64,000 bases of DNA from Pseudomonas viridiflava (GCF_900602065.1 NZ_UWFN01000265.1:558001-622000); one strand, 5' to 3'; shown: positions 9,274-18,972, numbered from the stretch's first letter. Notes: generated from the sequence alone by a model not told the origin. Program-made: numbers and translations.

Positions 9274-10665
9274 TTAGCTAATCAGTGGGCAGTCGATGAC
9301 TACGCGCGTACCACCGGATTCAGAAGCCTGAATTCGCAAGTTGAACGTGTGCAGACGAACGACCGCAGCCACCAACGAAAGCCCAAGCCCGTAACCCGGT
9401 TGCTGACGGCTGGCATCACCGCGATACAACCGGCGCAACACGCTTTCCCGTTCGGCCTCAGGAATGCCCGGACCGTCGTCAATCACTTCAATGCGCAGAC
9501 TGTCGCCCACCACATTGGCCCGCAGACAAAGATGCCCACCCGGCGAGGTGAATTTGATCGCGTTATCCAGCAGATTAGTCAGCGCCTCAAACAGCAGCGC
9601 CTGATCGCCCTTTATGGCGGGTAAATCTGCACCCAGTTCGAGCCCCAGAACCTGACCTTTTTCCTGCGCCATGGGTTCGTAAAACTCATGGACCTGGCGT
9701 AGTAATGCGTCGGGCTGAAACACCGCAAAGGCCAGTCGCCGTCGGGTGTCTTCCAGCTCGGAAATCCTCAGCAAGCCCTGAAACCGGAACATGATCGCTT
9801 CGCTCTCTTCCAGCGCCAGACTGAGGCTTGATGCATGAGCATCGGTCATGGGCAATTGCTGCAATTGATAAAGCCGCGCACGCAGACGCGTCAACGGGGT
9901 GCGCAGGTCATGGGCGATGCCATCGCAGACGCTTTTGACCTCGTGCAGCAGCCGTTCGATATGTTCGAGCATGGTGTTGACGGCGCTGGCCAGCATGTCC
10001 AGTTCATCCCGTGCGGGCGACAGGGGCAGCCGCTCTGACAGGTTGCCTGAGACGATCCGCTCGGTGCTGCGCTGCAGCCTTTCGACCCGACGCAGTGGCC
10101 TGCGCCTGAGTAATTGCCAACCGATCAAACCCGGTATCAGGGTGAGGGACAGCCCCCAGAACAGCGCTTGGCCGATGATCCCTGCGACCGCCGAGATGGA
10201 ACCGCCGTCACGCGCCAGCACCAGTATTCGCCCGTCCTTGCGGCGCTGCAAAAAAGCGTGACTGCTGCGCGTTTCACTCAGCGTGTCGGCGATTCTCAAA
10301 CCGCGCTTGAGGTAATGCACACGACCGTCATCAGGCAGGCTCGACCTCAGTTTCAACAGGTTGCCAGCCACATACTGACCGTTGCCTTCGAACAGACCAT
10401 AAGCGTCGATACCGGGAATCGAGTACGCCTCGCTGCCCTGCAACTCATTGATCAGGTCGGCGTCGTCGATCTTCTGGTAATAGTGCGCGCGTTGCATCAA
10501 GGTGCGCTCGGCCACAGTGCCGAGATAACCGGATATCTTCCAGTACAGAACGCCGGTGAACACCGCGCCCCATGCCACGAAGAACAGTGCATAAAGGCCA
10601 ATCAGCCGGCTGTTGCTGGAGCGCCAGCGCTCAGTCTTGAGTGCCAAGCACGTACCCCGATCCAC
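9274..10665 (-). CDS. Sensor histidine kinase of an OmpR-type two-component system
   Basis: 463 residues. Two transmembrane helices (about 21-43 and 160-184) flank a small periplasmic sensor. Then come a HAMP segment, the HisKA motif DGIAHDLRTPLTRLRARL with phospho-acceptor H252, and an HATPase domain with DNAIKFT, DDGPGIP and GYGLGLSLV. The GTG start at 10665 lies inside the response-regulator gene; a TTG at 10647 is an alternative. It would phosphorylate the regulator encoded upstream. The signal is unknown. Confidence 0.88.
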   Translation of the reverse strand: MDRGTCLALKTERWRSSNSRLIGLYALFFVAWGAVFTGVLYWKISGYLGTVAERTLMQRAHYYQKIDDADLINELQGSEAYSIPGIDAYGLFEGNGQYVAGNLLKLRSSLPDDGRVHYLKRGLRIADTLSETRSSHAFLQRRKDGRILVLARDGGSISAVAGIIGQALFWGLSLTLIPGLIGWQLLRRRPLRRVERLQRSTERIVSGNLSERLPLSPARDELDMLASAVNTMLEHIERLLHEVKSVCDGIAHDLRTPLTRLRARLYQLQQLPMTDAHASSLSLALEESEAIMFRFQGLLRISELEDTRRRLAFAVFQPDALLRQVHEFYEPMAQEKGQVLGLELGADLPAIKGDQALLFEALTNLLDNAIKFTSPGGHLCLRANVVGDSLRIEVIDDGPGIPEAERESVLRRLYRGDASRQQPGYGLGLSLVAAVVRLHTFNLRIQASESGGTRVVIDCPLIS

Positions 10666-11308
10666 GAATGGTATGAATCAACGGCGCACCGGGGCCTTCT
10701 ATCTTTTTGCGCAAGCGGCCCATGTGCACATCAATGATGTTGGTGCCGGGATCGAAGTGATACCCCCAGACCTCTTCAAACAACATGGTGCGCGTCACTT
10801 GCTGCCCGGCATGACGCATCAGGTAGGTCAGCAGTTTGAATTCGGTAGGCAGCAAGGTGATGCGCTCGCCGGAGCGCGACACGCTGTTTTCGATCAGGTC
10901 GAGGGTCAGGTTGCCAACGCTGAGCTGATGGATTTGCGACTCGCCAGTCGGGCGCCGTAACAGCACCTCCAGACGCGCGACCATTTCGACCATCGAAAAC
11001 GGCTTGGTCAGGTAATCATCACCGCCGCAGCGCAACCCTCTGACGCGCTCGTCAACATCGGATAGCGCACTGATCATCAACACCGGCGTGAGGATGCCGA
11101 GGCTGCGCAACGTGGTGACGATAGTCAGGCCATCGAAGTCCGGCAGCATTCGGTCCAGGGTAATCGCGTCATAGCTGCCCGCGATTGCCATGGCCAGCCC
11201 GTCACGCCCGGTGCTGGCTCGTTGCACGTCAAAACCATGAGCTTGCAGCTCGGTGGCGATGGATTGTGCGGTCACCTCATCATCTTCGATGACCAGCGCC
11301 TGATTCAT
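10631..11308 (-). CDS. OmpR/PhoB-family response regulator
   Basis: 225 residues from the ATG at 11308 (MNQALVIEDDE); an in-frame extension to 11335 is possible but less likely. Receiver domain with acidic pocket ED9-D10, phospho-acceptor D52 in TLDRMLP and the conserved lysine in YLTKPFS. The C-terminal winged-helix domain ends RGSGYVLG. It precedes and overlaps the kinase gene, forming an operon. The divergent ModA-like gene shares the intergenic region, so it could be a target; this is inference. Confidence 0.9.
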   Translation of the reverse strand: MNQALVIEDDEVTAQSIATELQAHGFDVQRASTGRDGLAMAIAGSYDAITLDRMLPDFDGLTIVTTLRSLGILTPVLMISALSDVDERVRGLRCGGDDYLTKPFSMVEMVARLEVLLRRPTGESQIHQLSVGNLTLDLIENSVSRSGERITLLPTEFKLLTYLMRHAGQQVTRTMLFEEVWGYHFDPGTNIIDVHMGRLRKKIEGPGAPLIHTIRGSGYVLGTQD

Positions 11309-11467
11309 GAATATCCCCGCTGACAGTCCGCGCATGCGGCGTTAAAGAACCGCGAGCCTAGGGAGTTGGTCACGGTGGGTAAACTAAATATTTATTAACG
11401 CAGGGTAACTTTTTCAGGGTGGCCGTGGCGTTTAGTGTCGCGTTTTTCTTCGACGAGTCCCCTTGCC

Positions 11468-12259
11468 ATGCCACGCTTGCTCACGCCCCTCGCCCTTTCA
11501 TGTGCATTGCTCACCGCCCTCGCGGCCCATGCAGCGCCGGTGCCCACACCGACCACTCTGACTGTTCTGAGCTCCGGCGGCATCATGGGTGCCGTTCAGG
11601 GCATCGCCCCGGATTACGAGAAAGCCACGGGCGTGAAGCTGAACATTGAAGCGTCGCCTTCCATGGGGAAAACACCCCAAGCCATTCCCAACCGCCTGGA
11701 TCGTAAAGAACCCGCCGACGTTGTGCTGATGGTCGGTTCTGCCCTGGACAAACTGGTCGCGCAAGATCAGGTCGATAAAGCCAGCAGAGTCGATCTGGGC
11801 AAATCCTACATCGCCATGGCCGTGCGCAAGGGCGAGGCAAAGCCTGACATTTCCACAATGGAAGCATTTCGCAAGGCGCTGCTCGACAGCAAGTCCATCG
11901 CCTACTCCGACAGCGCCAGCGGCGTTTACCTCTCGCGCATTCTGTTCCCGAAAATGACCCTTGGCGCTGACTTCACTGCCAAGGCGCGGATGATTCCTGC
12001 CGAACCGGTCGGTGCCGTTGTCGCCCGCAAGGAAGCGCAACTCGGCTTTCAGCAGCTCAGCGAACTCAAGCCTGTTGAAGGCATCGACATCGTTGGCCTG
12101 ATCCCGGATCAAGCGCAGCAAATGACGCTTTATTCGGGTGCTGTTACCCGCTCGACTGAACATGCAAAAGAAGCTCAGGCGCTGCTGAAATACATGGCCT
12201 CCAAGGAAGGCGCTAAAGCCATTGAAGACAGCGGTTTGAAGCCGGTGACAACCCGATAG
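11468..12259 (+). CDS. Periplasmic ModA-like substrate-binding protein
   Basis: 263 residues from the ATG at 11468, where a clean Sec signal peptide begins (MPRLLTPLALSCALLTALAAHA). The mature protein has a type II periplasmic-binding fold of the molybdate/SBP_bac_11 kind: LTVLSSGGIMGAV near the start, ADVVLMVGSALDKL, and SIAYSDSASGVYLSRIL. No ABC permease or ATPase gene adjoins it, so its transporter is elsewhere or it has a non-transport role. The GTG at 11435 would add 11 residues before the signal peptide and is rejected. Confidence 0.75.
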   Translation: MPRLLTPLALSCALLTALAAHAAPVPTPTTLTVLSSGGIMGAVQGIAPDYEKATGVKLNIEASPSMGKTPQAIPNRLDRKEPADVVLMVGSALDKLVAQDQVDKASRVDLGKSYIAMAVRKGEAKPDISTMEAFRKALLDSKSIAYSDSASGVYLSRILFPKMTLGADFTAKARMIPAEPVGAVVARKEAQLGFQQLSELKPVEGIDIVGLIPDQAQQMTLYSGAVTRSTEHAKEAQALLKYMASKEGAKAIEDSGLKPVTTR

Positions 12260-12271
12260 ACCGGAAACCTG

Positions 12272-12297
12272 TAGGAGGACCACCCCGGTCGCTCCTA
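12272..12297 (+). terminator. Stem-loop after the ModA-like gene
   Basis: TAGGAGGACC and GGTCGCTCCTA pair around a five-base loop with one bulge, 13 bases after the stop. No clear T-tract follows, so termination activity is uncertain; it may be a degenerate half REP. Confidence 0.4.
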
Positions 12298-12375
12298 AAG
12301 GGATTGCATTGTGTTCGATAGAAGATCGCCCCGTGTCCCTGACACCGCGCTGTCTCGCGGCAAATACGATTCCAG

Positions 12376-12464
12376 GTGGGACCGAATTCATTCGGGAAGG
12401 CGGTGTTAAAGCGATACATAAGCTTCGAATGTACCGGCCCCTTCGCGAATGAATTCGCTCCCAC
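12376..12464. repeat. REP-like inverted repeat, GAATTCATTCG family
   Basis: Arms GTGGGACCGAATTCATTCG and CGAATGAATTCGCTCCCAC face each other across about 50 bases. Same family as 6779-6864. It separates the convergent ModA-like and porin genes. Confidence 0.75.
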
Positions 12465-12555
12465 CGGGATTAGGGCTTGCAGACCAACATAGAATCCCCC
12501 ACGTAAAACCGTCTCCATACAATGATTCGAATTTTGTTTCGATAAATGGGGCCGG

Positions 12556-13830
12556 TCACCAAAGCGCAATGTCGTAGGTGATGTAGATCCGGTTGCTGTC
12601 ACGACCTCGGGCAAAGTCGGAGCGGTACACGTAGTTACGCAGTTTTACTCCCAGCCCTTTCAACGTCCCGCCTTGCAGCACGTAAGCCAGCTCTGCATCG
12701 CGTTCCCATTCCTTCAATTGCGCAGCGCCCGACTTGCCGTTGTCGCCACTCAGGTAGCGCGTCGAGAATGTCAGACCCGGCACACCTACGCGTGCGAAGT
12801 CATAGCCATAGCTGAGCATCCAGGTCTTTTCATCCTCCTCGATAAACTTCCCGATCCCGACGTTGCTGAACGAATACACGGTAGCGCCGCTGATATAGGG
12901 CAAGCCCGCGTCGCCGCTCAAGGTCTGATAACCGCCGCCAAAACTGTGCCCGGCCAGTGCATAGGTCAATTGCCCGCTGAGCATATCGTTATCGATTTTG
13001 CCGCCACGCCCCGTTCCGGCATCGACGCTGTTGAAGTAGCGCAGGTCGCTGGTCAGCACGCCTGATCCCAACGGCAAATCATGCTGGATCGATGCAAATT
13101 GCTGCCGGTAGAAGTTTTCCAGTTCGCCGTAGAAGTAGCTGAGTTTGATGTTTTTTCCGAGTTTGTAATCGCCGCCCACGTACGAGAAGTCCGAACCTCG
13201 GCCGGTGAATCCGTCGGGAATGATTGAGCGGCTGTCCGACGAATCGCGCAGTTTGAATTGATCCAGGTGACCGCCAGTCAGGGTCAGGTTTTCAATGTCA
13301 GTGCTGGTGAATTGAGTGCCCTGATACGTCTGAGGCAACAGCCGTGCATCGTTGTAGATGAGTACCGGCGTTTTGGGCAACAGCGTGCCGTACTTCAGCG
13401 TGGTCTTGGCCAGACGCACTTTCGCCGCCGCGCCCAGGCTAGCGAACTCATCCGCAGCGCGGCCATCGTCATGCACCGGCAGCAAGCCAGTACCGCTGCG
13501 GCCTTTGCCTGAATCAAGTTTGACACCAAGCAGGCCCAGCGCATCAACGCCAACGCCCAATGTGCCTTGGGTAAAACCGGACTGATAGTCGAGCAGAAAA
13601 CCTTGCGCCCACTCGGTGCGTTCGCTCTTGGCGGTACTGGCTGCGCGAGCGCTCAGGCCGTTTTCATCACGGAAGTTCTCATTGAAGTAGACGTTACGCA
13701 GTTGCAACTTCAACTTGCTGTCTTCGACAAAACCCGCCGCGTCCACGCCGACCCAAGGCAGTAAGGTCAACAGCGGCGCGCTCTTTATGAAAGTTGCAGT
13801 TCCACACTTGGAAAACATACTCATGCTCAA
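12556..13830 (-). CDS. OprD-family outer-membrane porin
   Basis: 424 residues with a signal peptide (about 1-32, ending VGVDA). Then GFVEDSKLKLQLRNVYFNENF, the standard OprD mature N-terminus, alternating beta-strands, and an aromatic C-terminus (ITYDIALW) for BAM recognition. It forms a substrate-specific channel. Its place beside a CitMHS transporter and a PrpF-family isomerase suggests a tri- or dicarboxylate substrate, as for OpdH-type porins. An ATG two codons in (13824) is an alternative start. Confidence 0.88.
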   Translation of the reverse strand: MSMSMFSKCGTATFIKSAPLLTLLPWVGVDAAGFVEDSKLKLQLRNVYFNENFRDENGLSARAASTAKSERTEWAQGFLLDYQSGFTQGTLGVGVDALGLLGVKLDSGKGRSGTGLLPVHDDGRAADEFASLGAAAKVRLAKTTLKYGTLLPKTPVLIYNDARLLPQTYQGTQFTSTDIENLTLTGGHLDQFKLRDSSDSRSIIPDGFTGRGSDFSYVGGDYKLGKNIKLSYFYGELENFYRQQFASIQHDLPLGSGVLTSDLRYFNSVDAGTGRGGKIDNDMLSGQLTYALAGHSFGGGYQTLSGDAGLPYISGATVYSFSNVGIGKFIEEDEKTWMLSYGYDFARVGVPGLTFSTRYLSGDNGKSGAAQLKEWERDAELAYVLQGGTLKGLGVKLRNYVYRSDFARGRDSNRIYITYDIALW

Positions 13831-13922
13831 TACTCATTGTTGTTATTGGAGATGCAGTAATCCGCACGCCCTGTCAGGGGCGTGTGGTTGGTTCAGTAGT
13901 AGGTGGGAGCACAAAGAGTTGT

Positions 13923-13996
13923 TGTAGGAGCTGCCGAAGGCTGCGAAAGCGGTGTGTCAGGATGACCGCTCTCGCAGCCTTCGGCAGCTCCTACAG
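13923..13996. repeat. REP pair
   Basis: TTGTAGGAGCTGCCGAAGG arms inverted around GCGGTGTGTCAGGATGACCGC, between the CitMHS and porin genes. Same family as at 3654. Confidence 0.9.
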
Positions 13997-14018
13997 AAAA
14001 TGCATTTCAGTTTCTAAA

Positions 14019-15323
14019 TCAAACAAACAACGTCAGCGCACCGGTCAGCAGCGCCAGGGCCGTGACCACCAAAGATGTCAGCACCGCCCACTTCACCGTG
14101 GCTTTCTGGAAGTCGCCAATATCGCGGTCGATCATGCCGACCAGCAGCAAAGTTGAAGCCACCAGCGGGCTCATCAGATGCACGGGCTGACCCAGAATCG
14201 AAGCCCTCGCGATTTCCAGCGGGCTGATGCCGTACGCGGCTGCGGCGTTGGCAAGGATCGGTACCACGCCAAAATAGTAAGCGTCATTGGAGAGCACGAA
14301 GGTCAGCGGCATGCTGGTCAGTGCAACCACCAACGGGAACAGATGACCCCACTCCGGCGGAATCCAGGCCACCAGCGTCTGCGCCAATGCGTCGACCATT
14401 TTGGTGCCCGAGAAGATCCCGGCGAACACACCGGCCGCAAACACCAGCAGCACCACGGTCATGGCATTGCCGGAGTGAGCGAGGATGCGTTCCTTCTGAA
14501 TATCCAGCTGCGGATAGTTGATCATCAGCGCCAGCACAAAGCCGATCAGGAACAGAACCGCCGAGTGCATCAGGCCCATGACCAGCGCGACCATCACCAC
14601 GATGACCAACGCCAGATTGACGTAAGCCAGCTTCGGGCGCTTGTGCGGGGTATCGCCCAGAATCGCTTCGATGTAGCAGTTACCGCCTCCGCTTTGCAGG
14701 TTCACATTACCGATACGTTTGCGTTCGGCACGGCCCAGCAAAAAGGCTGTGAACACCACCCACGCCGCACCACCGATCATGGTCGGCAGCAGCGGAATGA
14801 AGTACTCCCCGGCATCCAGCCCCAACGCAGCAATAGCTCGGGTTGCAGGGCCACCCCAAGGAGTCATGCCGCTCATGATGCTCAACGACAGCATCGCCAC
14901 GATGCCGAGGATCATCGGGTTCATACCAATGCGTTTGTACAGCGGCAGCATCGCCGCGCAGGTGATCATGTAAGTGGTCGTGCCGTCGCCATCAAGGGCC
15001 ACGGTCAGCGACAACAACGCAGTACCCACCGCGATTTTCATCGGGTCGCCATTCACCCGTTTGAGGATCTTGCGAATCAGCGGGTCGAACAATCCGGAAT
15101 CGATCATCAAGCCAAAAAACAGGATCGCAAACAGCAACAGCGCGGCTGATGGCGCGACCATTTTCAGGCCATCGAGCATCATCTTGCCGGTGGTACCACC
15201 AAAGCCGCCAATGACTGCAAATATTATCGGGACGATGGTCAACGCAACGATGGGCGACAAACGTTTGGACATGATCAGGTAGGTGAACACCACGACCATG
15301 GCCAGGCCAAGGAAGGCAAGCAT
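14019..15323 (-). CDS. CitMHS-family citrate/tricarboxylate:H+ (Mg2+) symporter
   Basis: 434 residues, almost entirely hydrophobic, with about 12 membrane helices. It has the CitMHS hallmarks: DGDGTTTYMITCAAMLPLYKR, SGMTPWGGPATRAI and the late TFVLSNDAYYFGVVPIL segment. It imports citrate or related tricarboxylates across the inner membrane. The upstream PrpF-family gene is on the same strand about 125 bases away, and the porin gene is downstream, so the three probably form one regulon. A large antisense frame over it is a shadow. Confidence 0.9.
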   Translation of the reverse strand: MLAFLGLAMVVVFTYLIMSKRLSPIVALTIVPIIFAVIGGFGGTTGKMMLDGLKMVAPSAALLLFAILFFGLMIDSGLFDPLIRKILKRVNGDPMKIAVGTALLSLTVALDGDGTTTYMITCAAMLPLYKRIGMNPMILGIVAMLSLSIMSGMTPWGGPATRAIAALGLDAGEYFIPLLPTMIGGAAWVVFTAFLLGRAERKRIGNVNLQSGGGNCYIEAILGDTPHKRPKLAYVNLALVIVVMVALVMGLMHSAVLFLIGFVLALMINYPQLDIQKERILAHSGNAMTVVLLVFAAGVFAGIFSGTKMVDALAQTLVAWIPPEWGHLFPLVVALTSMPLTFVLSNDAYYFGVVPILANAAAAYGISPLEIARASILGQPVHLMSPLVASTLLLVGMIDRDIGDFQKATVKWAVLTSLVVTALALLTGALTLFV

Positions 15324-15447
15324 ATGGATATTCTCTTGTTGTTATTTTCTGGCCAAGCGAATGCAGCCGGGCTTGCCGAGAACCGTCTGAACGATACCCG
15401 ATCTGCTCGAATGGCGATCGATTGGAGTGGGTGTCACTACAAAACTT

Positions 15448-16533
15448 TTAGCCAGCCAGCCGTTGCACGGCAGGCGCATAAACCTCACCGGAAAAGAGAC
15501 GGCGCGCGGTCCGGATCACCGAGGCTCGAATCGTTTGTCCGTTCTCACCGACATAAGTCAGGGCCACCTGAATCGAACCACTGGGATGCTCGATCCGGAC
15601 CTGCTGCAAGCGCGATGAATCAGCCCCCAGGCCCAGCAACCTGGCGACAACGGTTCCGTCACTGACGCACGCTGTAGCCAGACCGATCGAACCGGTAATG
15701 GCCAACGCCTTATGACAGTTATGCGGCATGAAGTAGCGAACCTTGAGGGTCCCGCCCGCATCGGGTTTCGAAACCAGTACGGGTTTGGGGATGACTTTAT
15801 CGCTGACATCGCCCAGCCCCATCGCCAGACCTGCACGCAAGCGAAGTGCCTCAAGCTTACGCAGAAACTCCTTGTCAGCGTCCAGCTCGGCGGGCGTCTC
15901 ATCACCCCGTTTGCCTAACAACGACGCTTCGATGATGACCATCGGCATCGCCATGTCGATGCAGGTTACCGGCACGCCATCAAGGATGTCAGTCTGCTGA
16001 CCCGTGGGGAAAAGTTTGCCGGTCTTGCTGCCCGCTGCGTCCAGAAAGGTCAATTGAACAGGGGCCGCCGAACCGGGCACACCATCAATGCTGGTCTGGC
16101 CCTCGTAGCTGACCTGGCCACCGGGCGTGTTGACGTCAGCGCAAACAAAAGTGCCGGTGTTGAGGTTACGAATTCGCACCTGAGTGACATCGCCACTGGC
16201 CTTGACCAACCCTTGCTCCACCGCAAACGGACCAACAGCGCAGAGCATGTTGCCGCAGTTGGGCGCGGTATCGACACGGCGCTGCGAAACCATAACTTGC
16301 ACGAACAGGTAATCGACATCGGCGTCTTCGTGGGTCGAAGGACTGACAATCGCGACCTTGCTGGTTTGCGGGCTGCCACCGCCGATGCCGTCGATCTCCA
16401 GCTCATGGCCGGAGCCCATCAGCGCCAACAAAAGCTCGTCACGCTCAGCAGTCGAGACAGGTAAATCACTGGCAAGAAAAACCGGCCCCTTGGAGGTGCC
16501 GCCGCGCATCAGAACGCAGGGAATCGGTTGCAT
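15448..16533 (-). CDS. PrpF/GalD-family isomerase (4-oxalomesaconate tautomerase-like)
   Basis: 361 residues from the ATG at 16533, with AAGAG upstream; the frame extending to 16617 lacks such a site. MRGGTSKGPVF, DGIGGGSPQTSKVAI, APNCGNMLCAVGPFA and GVPVTCIDMAMPMV are conserved PrpF-fold segments, including the catalytic cysteine in NCGN. The family includes methylaconitate isomerase PrpF and 4-oxalomesaconate tautomerase GalD. No prp or gal genes adjoin it; the tricarboxylate transporter suggests a double-bond isomerisation of an aconitate-like acid. The precise substrate cannot be told. Confidence 0.8.
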   Translation of the reverse strand: MQPIPCVLMRGGTSKGPVFLASDLPVSTAERDELLLALMGSGHELEIDGIGGGSPQTSKVAIVSPSTHEDADVDYLFVQVMVSQRRVDTAPNCGNMLCAVGPFAVEQGLVKASGDVTQVRIRNLNTGTFVCADVNTPGGQVSYEGQTSIDGVPGSAAPVQLTFLDAAGSKTGKLFPTGQQTDILDGVPVTCIDMAMPMVIIEASLLGKRGDETPAELDADKEFLRKLEALRLRAGLAMGLGDVSDKVIPKPVLVSKPDAGGTLKVRYFMPHNCHKALAITGSIGLATACVSDGTVVARLLGLGADSSRLQQVRIEHPSGSIQVALTYVGENGQTIRASVIRTARRLFSGEVYAPAVQRLAG

Positions 16534-16551
16534 ATGTGCAGACTCTTGTTG

Positions 16552-16570
16552 ATCAATTGGGGTAATTGAT
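16552..16570. promoter_or_regulatory. Palindrome ATCAATT-N5-AATTGAT upstream of the PrpF-family gene
   Basis: Seven-base arms around GGGGT, 19 bases upstream of the ATG of the isomerase gene. It could be a regulator site or part of the core promoter of the transport operon. Confidence 0.4.
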
Positions 16571-16628
16571 GTGTTGAAAGCAAGAGTCCCACGGATGTTT
16601 TCGCTTATCCAATGCAAAGATCGTAGCG

Positions 16629-16651
16629 ATTATTCCATTTTGGTAAATAAT
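16629..16651. promoter_or_regulatory. Candidate LysR-type binding site between the divergent genes
   Basis: An imperfect dyad ATTATTCCA ... TGG ... AATAAT, with the interrupted symmetry of LysR sites, lies midway between the isomerase and lysR starts. A second inverted pair, TTGGTAA at 16640 and TTACCAA at 16674, overlaps it. The assignment rests on position and symmetry only. Confidence 0.4.
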
Positions 16652-16701
16652 AACTTAACCTCACAAACGCCCATTACCAACCACCTACAGGAGAATAAAA
16701 A

Positions 16702-17592
16702 GTGGAATATGAGCTGCAAGATATTCGATCGTTCGTGAAAATCGCCGAACTTGGCAGTTTCCATGAAGCTGCAGAAGTGCTGCATATTTCTCAGCCAGCG
16801 TTGACCCGCCGCATCAAAAAGCTTGAACAGGGGTTAGGGACTTCATTGCTGGATCGCACGACTCGCAGGGTCAGCCTGACCAGCGTGGGTCGTGACTTTT
16901 TCCCCAAGGCGCGACGCCTGCTCGACGATTTTGAAGACTCGATTCTGAACATTCGGGAATTGGCAGAACGCCAGATAGGTCAGGTGACCCTCGCATGTAT
17001 TCCCACCGCAGCGTTCTACTTTTTGCCGTCAGTGATTCGCCTGTACAACGAGCGCTATCCAAAAATCCGCATCCGCTTATTGGATCTCAGCGCAAACGAA
17101 GGTCTGGAAGCAGTGCTACGCGGGGAAGCAGATTTCGGCATCAACATGATGAGTGGACAGCACCCGGATATCGAATTTGTGCCGCTGGTCAAAGAGCCCT
17201 TCGTCCTCGCCTGTAGACGCGACCACGAACTGGCAAAACGTGAGTCCGTGTCCTGGATCGAACTCAGCGAATACCGCCTTATTGGTGTCGGACGTCTGAG
17301 CGGCAACCGGATGATTCTTGACCACGCATTGGCGGGTCTAAGCTGGCGGCCGAAGTGGTTTTATGAGGTGCAGCATTTGTCGACCTCATTAGGGATGGTC
17401 GAGGCAGGTTTGGGGATTTCGGCCATGCCAAGCCTGGCAATGCCAGCCGAAGGTCACCCCACTCTTGTGAGCGTGCCGCTGGTGGATCCGGTGGTCGACA
17501 GAACGTTGGGGCTGGTGTCGAGGCGTGGGGCTTCGCTGTCCCCGGCAGCGGAGAAGTTCGTGGCGATGCTGCTGGAGCAGTGGCCGCAGTGA
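16702..17592 (+). CDS. LysR-family transcriptional regulator of the tricarboxylate cluster
   Basis: 296 residues from a GTG preceded by CAGGAGAA. N-terminal winged HTH (IRSFVKIAELGSFHEAAEVLHISQPALTRRIKKLEQGLG) and a C-terminal type II periplasmic-binding effector domain. It is divergent from the isomerase-transporter-porin group and probably activates it in response to a tricarboxylate. Confidence 0.88.
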   Translation: MEYELQDIRSFVKIAELGSFHEAAEVLHISQPALTRRIKKLEQGLGTSLLDRTTRRVSLTSVGRDFFPKARRLLDDFEDSILNIRELAERQIGQVTLACIPTAAFYFLPSVIRLYNERYPKIRIRLLDLSANEGLEAVLRGEADFGINMMSGQHPDIEFVPLVKEPFVLACRRDHELAKRESVSWIELSEYRLIGVGRLSGNRMILDHALAGLSWRPKWFYEVQHLSTSLGMVEAGLGISAMPSLAMPAEGHPTLVSVPLVDPVVDRTLGLVSRRGASLSPAAEKFVAMLLEQWPQ

Positions 17593-17958
17593 CGCCGTCG
17601 CGGCCTTGCGCCGGCTCTTGAGCCCTACGGAGACTGCACATTTCAAGCTGCCCCGGGCGCCACAACTGTCAACACCAGAGCGACAATCAGTCAGTTCCTG
17701 CCTCGTTATTCTTTCCCGCTCATCGCCGTATAGTTTTGCCCAGACAACAGCACATCCGTTACATCGGTGTTGCTGATTTCGGGTTCAACTCGGACTGTAT
17801 TTTGCGTCCCGGTTTATCACTTAAAACTGCAACCACCCAAGTTAAGTGCCCCAGGCCCTGATGCCTGCTGCGCAATCGTCGGTTGCTGCAACCCCGCTCA
17901 TGGATTGAGCTAACGTCTTGAGTCAGCCTCTCGTGCCCAGCCGAGAGCTGGAGGTTTT
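17593..17958. other. Intergenic region, no gene seen
   Basis: 366 bases between lysR and the hydrolase gene. Short open frames on both strands lack ribosome-binding sites and similarity to known proteins. No strong hairpin or repeat was found. Confidence 0.4.
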
Positions 17959-18945
17959 ATGTCAGAGAGCAATAACACTCCAAATACCCCAACGAGTTCC
18001 CGCAGGCAAGTTCTCAAGGTTGGCGCCACTGCGCTGGCTGCAGGCTCACTCTCGGCAATGGCCATTGGCAGCAACGTTGCTCAAGCGGCAACTAAAGCCC
18101 CTACTGGAAAAGGACATAACGACATGACAAGTTTCACTACCAGCGACGGCACTGAGATTTTCTACAAGGATTGGGGCACGGGTCAGCCTATCGTTTTCCA
18201 CCACGGCTGGCCGCTCAGCTCCGATGACTGGGACGCCCAGATGCTGTTCTTCGTGTCCAAAGGCTACCGGGTAATCGCTCACGACCGTCGCGGTCATGGC
18301 CGCTCGACCCAGACCGCCACTGGCAACGATATGGACACCTACGCCGCGGACGTGGCAGCCCTGGTGACCCACCTGAAACTCAAAGACGCCGTGCACATCG
18401 GCCACTCCACTGGCGGTGGTGAAGTCGCTCGTTATGTCGCGCAGCACGGTGCTGGCCGCGTAGCCAAAGCCGTACTCATTGGCGCAGTGCCACCGATCAT
18501 GCTCAAAACCGCCAACAACCCGGGCGGCCTGCCAATGAGCGTGTTCGACGGCTTCCGCGCAGCACTCGCCGCCAACCGGGCGCAGTTCTACAAAGAAGTG
18601 CCGATCCCGTTCTACGGTTACAACCGCGAAGGCGCCAAAGTCTCCGAAGGCACTAAAGACAATTGGTGGCGCCAGGGCATGATGGGCGGCGCCAAAGCTC
18701 ATTACGACTGCATCAAGGCCTTCTCGGAAACCGACTTCACCGAAGACCTGAAAAAAATCACCGTACCGGTGCTGATCCTGCACGGCGATGATGACCAGAT
18801 CGTGCCGATCGCAGACTCCGCCGAACTGTCCATCAAACTGGTCAAGAACGGCACGTTGAAAGTCTACAAAGGCTATCCGCACGGCATGTGCACGACCCAC
18901 CCGGAAGTGATCAACGAAGATCTGTTGGCGTTCATCAAGGGCTGA
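17959..18945 (+). CDS. Tat-exported alpha/beta hydrolase, non-haem chloroperoxidase type
   Basis: 328 residues. The first 45 are a twin-arginine signal ([17 protein letters not shown] ... AQAA). The mature part is the cofactor-free chloroperoxidase/aryl-esterase family: nucleophile S149 in GHSTGGGE, the acid in GDDDQIVP and the histidine in YPHGM. The internal [10 protein letters not shown] at codon 56 corresponds to the usual start of cytosolic relatives, so this copy carries an added export signal. GGAGG precedes the start. Likely a periplasmic esterase/perhydrolase; natural substrate unknown. Confidence 0.85.
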   Translation: MSESNNTPNTPTSSRRQVLKVGATALAAGSLSAMAIGSNVAQAATKAPTGKGHNDMTSFTTSDGTEIFYKDWGTGQPIVFHHGWPLSSDDWDAQMLFFVSKGYRVIAHDRRGHGRSTQTATGNDMDTYAADVAALVTHLKLKDAVHIGHSTGGGEVARYVAQHGAGRVAKAVLIGAVPPIMLKTANNPGGLPMSVFDGFRAALAANRAQFYKEVPIPFYGYNREGAKVSEGTKDNWWRQGMMGGAKAHYDCIKAFSETDFTEDLKKITVPVLILHGDDDQIVPIADSAELSIKLVKNGTLKVYKGYPHGMCTTHPEVINEDLLAFIKG

Positions 18946-18972
18946 TGGTTTTTGCGTCAAAAACCACTCTGG

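Noticed and set aside
14178..15149. 323-codon frame antisense to the CitMHS transporter
   Set aside because: Composition (rich in H, Q and R) is typical of a shadow of a membrane-protein gene; no start signal.
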